A DNA stretch of 12,061 bases from Methylococcaceae bacterium (GTDB lineage: Bacteria > Pseudomonadota > Gammaproteobacteria > Methylococcales > Methylomonadaceae), in NCBI GenBank assembly GCA_947505055.1, contig CANNLO010000120.1:1-12061 (forward strand), in the 5' to 3' direction. Made by a program: the position numbers and the translations under genes. Positions within the stretch are counted from its first letter, which is position 1. Each line of letters opens with the position of its first letter. This document shows, piece after piece, positions 7,953-12,061 of the stretch. The notes beneath the pieces are model-generated. The model searched no databases, had not been told where the DNA came from, and was given only the letters and a program-made list of their open reading frames with translations.

Positions 7953-8266
7953 ATTTCTTTTTATCCAACTTCCTGGGTTTTGTTAGCAGTAGCTTGACTG
8001 GGCTGAGTAACACTCAATTTGCAAAAAAAAACAGGTGATTTTAGTTTTAACTTGATTATGTTTATTGGCATTCACCAAAGACATTTTTATGTGGCAATAA
8101 ATTCATTAAACTGAACTCTATATTCACAACCGATTTATTAATTACATACATACGTTCAATTGATCTGATAAAACTCAGAATAATTGTGACTAAAAATCTA
8201 ACTCAAAATAAGTAACCAAGAGACTTTTGCCAGTATGCCCCAGACAGATTAACCTGTTCACATTGA
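7953..8266. other. Gene-free region upstream of rlmD
   Basis: No coding region or RNA gene is seen. The part next to rlmD should hold its promoter, but no clear -35/-10 pair is visible. A short inverted repeat TGAGT-AAC-ACTCA (8004-8016) is the only structure I noted. The rest is AT-rich, and its right end is the T-tract of the tRNA terminator described separately, so this stretch is probably ancestral chromosome downstream of a tRNA-Ser gene. Confidence 0.5.
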
Positions 8267-8306
8267 CAAAAAAAATCCCTGAAAAACTATTGATTTAACA
8301 GGGATT
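8267..8306 (-). terminator. Rho-independent terminator downstream of the tRNA-Ser 3' fragment
   Basis: Read on the minus strand, AATCCCTG (8306-8299) pairs with CAGGGATT (8281-8274) across a 17-nt loop, and a run of T (8273-8268) follows. The stem is perfect. It lies just beyond the CCA-like end at 8315, the position expected for the terminator of a minus-strand tRNA gene. Confidence 0.8.
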
Positions 8307-8314
8307 CTTATATA

Positions 8315-8328
8315 TGGCGGAGAGTGAG
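8315..8328 (-). other. Probable attachment site: 14-nt tRNA-Ser 3' end without tRNA body (attR-like)
   Basis: On the minus strand this reads CTCACTCTCCGCCA. It matches a tRNA-Ser 3' end: an acceptor strand ACTCTCC that would pair with a GGAGAGT 5' end, discriminator G and CCA. The sequence upstream on that strand has no T-loop GTTCGAATC, anticodon arm or D arm, so only the end of the tRNA is present. A strong terminator follows and an integrase gene begins 144 bp away on the other side. This is the usual picture when an element inserts in a tRNA 3' end and restores the gene at its other end. The bases also form a hairpin, GGCGGA (8316-8321) with TCCGCC (8329-8334). The exact crossover cannot be placed. 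Confidence 0.65.
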
Positions 8329-8340
8329 TCCGCCCAACTA

Positions 8341-8428
8341 TTGTCCCATCCGGTATTACCTAGTATACATTATAAAATAAAACAATAACTTAAAATACTA
8401 CTTGTTCCATCCCGTCTCGTGTAATACC
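8341..8428. promoter_or_regulatory. Integrase upstream region with direct and inverted repeats and a candidate promoter
   Basis: TTGTCCCATCC (8341-8351) recurs as TTGTTCCATCC (8402-8412), 61 bp apart with one mismatch. GGTATTAC (8352-8359), right after the first copy, recurs inverted as GTAATACC (8421-8428). Such repeats between an att site and int suit integrase arm-binding sites or autoregulation. A candidate int promoter is TTGTCC (8341-8346), 17 nt, TATACA (8364-8369), so the first repeat overlaps its -35. Binding roles are inferred. Confidence 0.4.
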
Positions 8429-8471
8429 ATACAAACGCACTAAAAATGGTGGGTTGAAAGGTGGGTTGAAA

Positions 8472-9728
8472 ATGGGTTCACGCTTGGGATTATCCGCACT
8501 TAGTGCCAAACAAATAAAAAAAGCTGGTAAACATGCAGACAGTCTAAATAGCTTATATTTGCAAGTAACCAAGTCAGGAACTAAGTCTTGGTTGTTTCGC
8601 TATACGATAAACGATAAGCGAAGAGAAATGGGAATTGGTACTTATCCTTCAACCAGTCTTGCGGAAGCAAGAGAAAAAGCAGCGTTGCTGTATAAGCAAG
8701 TTAAAGATAATCCCTCTTATGATCCAATCGCGGAGCGAGAAAAATCAGCTAGGCAGCATAAAACAGGACTCCAGAAGAAGATAACCTTTGAATGGTGTAC
8801 AGAGCAGTTCATTAATGCACATAAAGCAAGCTGGACAAGCCCTAAACACCTTCAACAATGGGTAAACACCCTCACCACTTACGCCTTTCCGTTTTTTGGT
8901 AGTCATTCTGTAAAAGAGATTGATACTAATTTGATCATGTCTGCGCTTAAGCCTATCTGGGAAACTAAAAACGAAACAGCGGATAGATTACGGGGACGAA
9001 TTGAAAGAATACTTAGCTGGGCAGCCGTTCAAAAATATAGAGACATCGATAATCCGGCGCAATGGAAAGGCCACCTTGAAAATTTACTAGCTAAACCTTC
9101 TACATTTAAAACTGTTGAGCATCACAAGGCACTACCTTTTAAAGAGATCAATAAGTTTATTATGGAATTAAGAACATATAATTGCATGTCTGCTTATGCC
9201 TTAGAGGTCCTAATTCTCAATGCCGCTAGAACAGAGGAAATAATTGGAGGGGTGTGGGATGAAATAGTCTTTGACGATAATCTTGAGAGAGATATATGGC
9301 TGATACCCGCCAAAAGAATGAAAGGAAAAAAAAGGGAGCACTGCATTCCTCTGTCTGCAAGGGTCCACGAAATCATTGAAAATATGTATAAAATCAGAAC
9401 ATCTGACTATATTTTTCAAGGTGGTCGCATTGGTAAAGGCTTAAGCAATGCCGCTATGGATAAGTTGCTACAAGAGACTATGGGGTATGACGTGACCGTA
9501 CACGGATTCAGATCGACTTTTAGAGATTGGGCAGCAGAAGAAACTAATTATGCAAACGAATTATGTGAGATGGCATTAGCTCATACAATAAAAAATATGA
9601 CTGAAGCAGCTTATAGACGCGGAGACATGTTAAAGAAGCGTTTAAAATTGATGGAAGATTGGTTAACTTACTGTGAAACGCCAAAAACAATACCGTCAGC
9701 ACAGATAAGGAAAATTAAAACCGCTTAA
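8472..9728 (+). CDS. int: P4-type tyrosine recombinase / integrase
   Basis: This 418-aa integrase has three domains: an N-terminal arm-DNA-binding domain (about 1-85, with SLAEAREKA typical of the DUF4102 group), a SAM-like core-binding domain (~100-195) and a C-terminal catalytic domain (~215-400). The catalytic residues are visible as R253 in NAARTEE, K284 in RMKGKK, H344 and R347 in HGFRSTFRDW, H371 in LAH and Y381 in AYRRGD. It should integrate and excise the element at the neighbouring tRNA-Ser site. I chose the ATG at 8472 because AAAGGTGG (8457-8464) precedes it by 7 nt; a TTG at 8454 would add six residues. A 12-bp tandem repeat of GTGGGTTGAAA (8449-8471) spans this choice. The gene appears intact and full length for the P4 family. 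Confidence 0.93.
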   Translation: MGSRLGLSALSAKQIKKAGKHADSLNSLYLQVTKSGTKSWLFRYTINDKRREMGIGTYPSTSLAEAREKAALLYKQVKDNPSYDPIAEREKSARQHKTGLQKKITFEWCTEQFINAHKASWTSPKHLQQWVNTLTTYAFPFFGSHSVKEIDTNLIMSALKPIWETKNETADRLRGRIERILSWAAVQKYRDIDNPAQWKGHLENLLAKPSTFKTVEHHKALPFKEINKFIMELRTYNCMSAYALEVLILNAARTEEIIGGVWDEIVFDDNLERDIWLIPAKRMKGKKREHCIPLSARVHEIIENMYKIRTSDYIFQGGRIGKGLSNAAMDKLLQETMGYDVTVHGFRSTFRDWAAEETNYANELCEMALAHTIKNMTEAAYRRGDMLKKRLKLMEDWLTYCETPKTIPSAQIRKIKTA

Positions 9729-9747
9729 AACTGATTTGAAGCGGCTT
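9721..9747 (+). terminator. Hairpin at the integrase stop codon, weak terminator
   Basis: CCGCTT (9721-9726) pairs with AAGCGG (9739-9744) across a 12-nt loop, followed by CTTT. The stem begins inside the last codons of int. The poor T-tract makes this a weak candidate. Confidence 0.4.
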
Positions 9748-9801
9748 TACGATCACGACTATTTTATGGAAAAATAGCGTATTTTTAAATTACTCTTGGT
9801 T

Positions 9802-9852
9802 GGTAATGATTCACTACATATTCATTACCCCTTGCTTTCAAAGCAAGGTAAT
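9802..9852. repeat. Overlapping alternative hairpins between int and alpA
   Basis: GGTAATGA (9802-9809) pairs perfectly with TCATTACC (9822-9829). A second hairpin, CCTTGCTTT (9830-9838) with AAAGCAAGG (9840-9848), follows at once, and GGTAAT (9847-9852) can compete for the same ATTACC at 9824-9829. The region separates two converging genes, so a bidirectional terminator is the simplest reading. Mutually exclusive folding is also possible. Confidence 0.4.
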
Positions 9853-9867
9853 ATAAAACTTTATTTC

Positions 9868-10032
9868 TTACACATTAAAATGCGCATCTAAATCAGTTTT
9901 ACGCCAACCTCGACAATTAGCTGTCAAACTAAGTAACTGTGGGAACATATCTTTTTTCATTAAACGGTACGCAGTACTTCTACTAATACCGTAAATCAAT
10001 TGAAGTTCAGATGGTCTAACAAATATTTTCAT
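9868..10032 (-). CDS. AlpA-family small DNA-binding regulator (possible excisionase)
   Basis: This 54-aa protein is a typical AlpA-type winged-helix/MerR-like regulator. A helix-turn-helix lies at about 7-27 (YGISRSTAYRL at 14-24), then FP at 30-31 and the C-terminal GWRKTDLDAH (42-51). In phages and P4-like islands such proteins activate int or act as excision factors. I chose the ATG at 10032 because AGGA lies 5 nt upstream. A longer frame starting with GTG at 10104 adds 24 residues unlike the family, and its Shine-Dalgarno abuts the start. The gene converges with int. Function in this element is inferred from family and position. Confidence 0.85.
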   Translation of the reverse strand: MKIFVRPSELQLIYGISRSTAYRLMKKDMFPQLLSLTANCRGWRKTDLDAHFNV

Positions 10033-10109
10033 GGTTATCCTATTAAAGTTAATAAAGTCAAAAAAGTCCTCTTTCCTGCAGAGCACAATGAAATAATAAT
10101 GCACTTCCT

Positions 10110-10139
10110 TTTATAATTCAATAAATACTTAAAATTCAA
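10110..10139 (-). promoter_or_regulatory. Candidate alpA promoter
   Basis: On the minus strand TTGAAT (10139-10134) is followed after 18 nt by TATAAA (10115-10110), about 78 bp upstream of the alpA ATG. Both boxes are close to consensus, but the AT-rich background makes chance matches common. Confidence 0.4.
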
Positions 10140-10147
10140 TAAGATAC

Positions 10148-10194
10148 AAAAAAAAATTAATGTGATAAGATAATATACTCATCACATTTTTTTT
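10148..10194. terminator. Terminator-like hairpin with T-runs in both directions
   Basis: AATGTGAT (10159-10166) pairs with ATCACATT (10181-10188) across 14 nt. A T-run follows on the plus strand (10189-10194), and an A-run precedes the stem (10148-10156), giving a T-run on the minus strand. Both directions therefore look terminator-like, although the stem is AT-rich. TGTGA and TCACA are 16 nt apart, which does not fit a CRP site. Confidence 0.5.
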
Positions 10195-10220
10195 GACATA
10201 TATCATGACAAATTTATATT
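10193..10220 (+). promoter_or_regulatory. Near-consensus sigma70 promoter, rightward
   Basis: TTGACA (10193-10198) matches the -35 consensus exactly, and TATATT (10215-10220), 16 nt on, matches five of six -10 positions. It reads rightward, yet no plus-strand gene follows; the IS66 remnant and unknown gene are on the minus strand. It may drive a small RNA or a lost gene, or be a fortuitous match. Confidence 0.5.
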
Positions 10221-10221
10221 G

Positions 10222-10248
10222 TAAATCACTTAAATCAACTATAAATCA
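10222..10248 (+). repeat. Three phased TAAATCA repeats
   Basis: TAAATCA occurs at 10222-10228, 10231-10237 and 10242-10248, with steps of 9 and 11 bp, roughly one helical turn each. The array begins one base after the -10 box of the rightward promoter, a good position for an operator. AlpA or an excisionase from the element is a candidate binder (inference). Confidence 0.45.
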
Positions 10249-10373
10249 ATAACTTAAATAAATTTAGAATTATTAAGGATTACCAATCTAAAATAATGCA
10301 CATACTCATGCTTTTTAAGGCATTCTATTCGCCATAGCTGCCTTAATCTAAGTAACCGTTCATTCCTGCTAGA

Positions 10374-11353
10374 TTAAACGGCAACTAGTCTAGGTTGCGG
10401 TAATTTTGGGGCATCACGTCCTTGTCGGCGCAACTTGATGACATCCCGAATATACAATAATGGCGTGCCATTTCTTAATCGACAGGTCATAAAACTCTGG
10501 CAAACGATACCAATGCGCGTGTCCTTGCTCAGAGTTGGTTCTCTTAAGTTATTTTCCGCATAATCACCCAATAGTGTAAAGCACGCTCCGCTTCATTGTT
10601 GGTCATCGGCCATGCTGGATATTCAAGCACGCGAAAAATAGCCTCCCAGTCATTCAGGAATTCAACAGCCAACTCAGGGGTTTTTTATGGTAAGAGGCGG
10701 CCATTGCCTCACGCACTTTTTTCAAGTTATTCAGTGTCTCTTGATGGTGGGCTAAAATAGAAACCGTTCCGATATCAGGATCTTCAGGGGCTTGGTAAAC
10801 CGCGTCTATCAAGCTATTCAAAATATCCTGCACCTGCTTGCCATAGCTTTGAGACGCGTTTATATAACTTTCGGAAAGCCTTTGGCTTTGCGGAGCAGGA
10901 GCGCCCAGCACCGCAAGAGCGTTTAAGATACCGTAGCGGTAAAGGCTATAATCATCCACCATCAAAATCTCTCAACGCATCAAAAAGATTAACAAAGATT
11001 TCTTTAGTCCTGCGACAAATAAAAAACAGTGCCATCGATGAGGTGATAAAAACCCAAAGCCATAGCGGTTTTCCAGCTTCATTGTGGGACGTTTCATCGG
11101 CATTTATCATGGATTCGCTACTCAGCTCTTCAATTAACTGATCCTATATGGACTCTAAATCGCGAGCCGATTCCACTTTGCAGCTTTGCAACGTACCCAT
11201 ACTCAGGCCGAATACATCCCATAAGTATTGCTTTACCATGCGGCGGGTAACGCGCATATCCATAGATATGTACACAATCAGTGCCGTTAAGTCGGGGTCT
11301 ACTTTTTCAGTTGACGATTGATATATATGGGGATTTATTACACCCACTATCAA
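10374..11353 (-). pseudogene. Decayed, 5'-truncated IS66-family transposase
   Basis: Minus-strand fragments in several frames together match the DDE part of an IS66 transposase. ALIVYISMDMRVTRRMVKQY and DVFGLSMGTLQS come first, then a TAG stop (11144-11146), then INADETSHNEAGKPLWLWVF with the first catalytic Asp (11096-11098). After a frameshift near 10963-10966 comes LMVDDYSLYR. RCWALLLRKA appears briefly in another frame, then a return to RLSESY. Another shift gives PELAVEFLNDWEAIFRVLE and NNEAERAL with the catalytic Glu (10586-10588). A last shift leads to CRLRNGTPLLYIRDV and the family's C-terminal region, ending at TAA 10374. The N-terminal third of the transposase and the small IS66 accessory genes are absent. 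At least one stop and several frameshifts make it inactive. Clear homology begins only near 11310, where it meets the 185-aa gene. Confidence 0.88.
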
Positions 11354-11864
11354 TTTCTACCACTATTTTTGACACGTCCTTCACTGCGGCCACCTGAATC
11401 TTTTCAGCCCCCTTAAATGATGCTGGCCAGATAATAACATTGAGTTTTTTAAACATATTTAACTTAAATATTTCATCAATAATTTCTGGTTTATTATCGA
11501 TAATAGCTGATAATGTGTTGATATTTTGATTTTTACTAATCAAATTAATGATGTTACTTTCAAGATCTTTTGTTAGATACGAAGCATTAAGATAAATAGC
11601 GGTTTCAACATTATCACAGTTTACACGTGGCAACGGTGTTTCGTTATCAGCATACTTTAAAACAAATTTACTTACTGTTTTATTGACTTTTCTTGCTTTA
11701 ATATGAGCGTCCTGAAGTGCGGTAATTAAATCTCTTGCCCCATATATACAAACAAAAAAACCTAGCGGTCTTGCTCTGCCATCAGGCAAATCAAGTGATT
11801 CAATTTTTGTGATTTTGTCGTCAATGTGACTTAATACATATGTTGTTAATGATGGATTCGACAC
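11307..11864 (-). CDS. Hypothetical 185-aa protein of the element, possibly 3'-truncated
   Basis: I do not recognise this protein. It has no signal peptide, no membrane segment and no familiar catalytic motif. The start at GTG 11864 is supported by AGAGAG six nt upstream. The sequence reads as mixed alpha/beta: a hydrophobic strand at 34-40 (LGFFVCI), lysine-rich helix at ~54-70, ETAIYLNASYL at 87-97, then asparagine- and isoleucine-rich helices to ~140, and strands at 142-146 and 165-171. The last ~12 residues (from about C175) lie where the IS66 remnant begins, so the original C-terminus may have been replaced by IS-derived sequence. It is AT-rich and uses codons unlike rlmD or tolC upstream, as expected for cargo of a mobile element. 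It could be real cargo or a degraded gene. Confidence 0.6.
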   Translation of the reverse strand: MSNPSLTTYVLSHIDDKITKIESLDLPDGRARPLGFFVCIYGARDLITALQDAHIKARKVNKTVSKFVLKYADNETPLPRVNCDNVETAIYLNASYLTKDLESNIINLISKNQNINTLSAIIDNKPEIIDEIFKLNMFKKLNVIIWPASFKGAEKIQVAAVKDVSKIVVEIDSGCNKSPYISIVN

Positions 11865-12061
11865 GTGATTCTCTCTAAAAAGCCAAGCAGCTACAGAAAT
11901 ATGGCGTCACGTCAATAGCTAATAATAAATAATCCATAAAAACCAGTTAACCTACACATATTATAAATATAAAATATTATGATACTACATACTCCCATTT
12001 GATTAAAAAATGGTCTACCTTTAAATTGGTGAAACAGAAAATTTTAAGGGGGAGGTATGAT
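11865..12061. other. AT-rich upstream region with a possible gene start at the right edge
   Basis: Nothing is coded in most of this stretch, which should include the promoter of the minus-strand 185-aa gene. At the end, GGGGGAGG (12048-12055) is a strong Shine-Dalgarno-like run with ATG at 12057-12059. The one-base spacing is too short for that ATG, so the true start may lie just past the window. TTGATT (11999-12004), 16 nt, TTAAAT (12021-12026) is a weak rightward promoter candidate. Confidence 0.35.

Larger units (their letters stand above)
10033..10373. other. AT-rich control region between alpA and the IS66 remnant
   Basis: No gene is supported in this 341-bp stretch. It holds a candidate leftward promoter for alpA, a two-way terminator-like hairpin, a strong rightward promoter, three TAAATCA repeats and, near 10352, GTAACCGTTC, which begins with the GTAA common at IS66-family ends and may mark the outer end of the remnant. 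A 13-codon reading frame from ATG at 10295 is too short to call. Confidence 0.45.
8315..12061. mobile_element. Left part of an integrative element at tRNA-Ser, right end outside window
   Basis: The region starts at the tRNA-Ser 3' fragment and carries a P4-type integrase, an AlpA-type regulator, an IS66-family remnant and an unrecognised gene, all separated by AT-rich DNA. This content and order are typical of genomic islands and phage satellites. No capsid, replication, conjugation or defence gene is recognisable in the visible part, so the element's class is open. Its extent is inferred; the matching att copy and intact tRNA-Ser should lie beyond 12061. Confidence 0.55.

Noticed and set aside
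8315..8405. Complete tRNA gene on the minus strand
   Set aside because: Only the 3' acceptor end is present; no T-loop, anticodon or D arm can be found upstream.
9868..10104. Longer alpA reading frame from GTG at 10104
   Set aside because: The extra 24 residues do not fit the family, and the AAGGA lies against the GTG; the ATG at 10032 has a properly spaced AGGA.
10159..10188. CRP-like TGTGA...TCACA site
   Set aside because: The half-sites are 16 nt apart instead of 6, and flanking T-runs fit a terminator hairpin better.
9784..10373. CRISPR array in the repeat-rich AT stretches
   Set aside because: The repeats are 6-9 bp, irregular and without unique spacers of constant length.
10374..10571. 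Separate 65-aa gene at the end of the IS66 remnant
   Set aside because: Its second half is the IS66 C-terminal region in a shifted frame and its first half is out-of-frame transposase sequence.

Overview
The window looks like a stretch of gammaproteobacterial chromosome (moderate to low GC, AT-rich gaps) joined near position 8315 to the left end of an integrated mobile element. The set of T1SS-143-repeat adhesin, LapD, LapG, TolC and RlmD fits a free-living, biofilm-forming gammaproteobacterium. A methanotroph of the Methylococcales is my guess, from general resemblance only.

Positions 1-6484 hold most of a Lap-type adhesion system. The 3' end of a giant RTX adhesin (plus strand, cut off by the window edge) is followed by a 109-aa protein of unknown role. 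Convergent to them is a two-gene operon, lapG then lapD (minus strand). LapG is a periplasmic transglutaminase-like cysteine protease. LapD is an inner-membrane receptor whose GGDEF and EAL domains have lost catalytic motifs. A divergent 476-bp regulatory gap separates lapG from a plus-strand tolC, the outer-membrane channel of type I secretion. From the Pseudomonas paradigm, the adhesin is exported through an ABC transporter/adaptor/TolC complex. LapD bound to c-di-GMP sequesters LapG so that the adhesin stays on the surface. When c-di-GMP falls, LapG is released and cuts the adhesin off. The ABC transporter and adaptor genes (lapB, lapC) are not in the window, nor is the LapG cleavage site, which would be near the adhesin N-terminus.

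Positions 6485-8314 hold a perfect 26-nt palindrome between convergent genes, then rlmD (23S rRNA U1939 methyltransferase, minus strand), then a gene-free gap. The gap ends in a strong minus-strand rho-independent terminator.

Positions 8315-12061 look like a mobile element. A 14-nt match to the 3' end of a tRNA-Ser gene (minus strand) sits just upstream of that terminator, with no tRNA body attached, as expected at an attR-type junction. Next come a P4-type tyrosine integrase (plus), a 54-aa AlpA-type regulator (minus), an AT-rich control region with a near-consensus promoter and three phased TAAATCA repeats, a decayed 5'-truncated IS66-family transposase (minus), and an unrecognised 185-aa protein (minus). 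At the right edge a purine-rich Shine-Dalgarno-like stretch and ATG hint at another plus-strand gene. The element's far end and the intact tRNA-Ser should lie beyond 12061.
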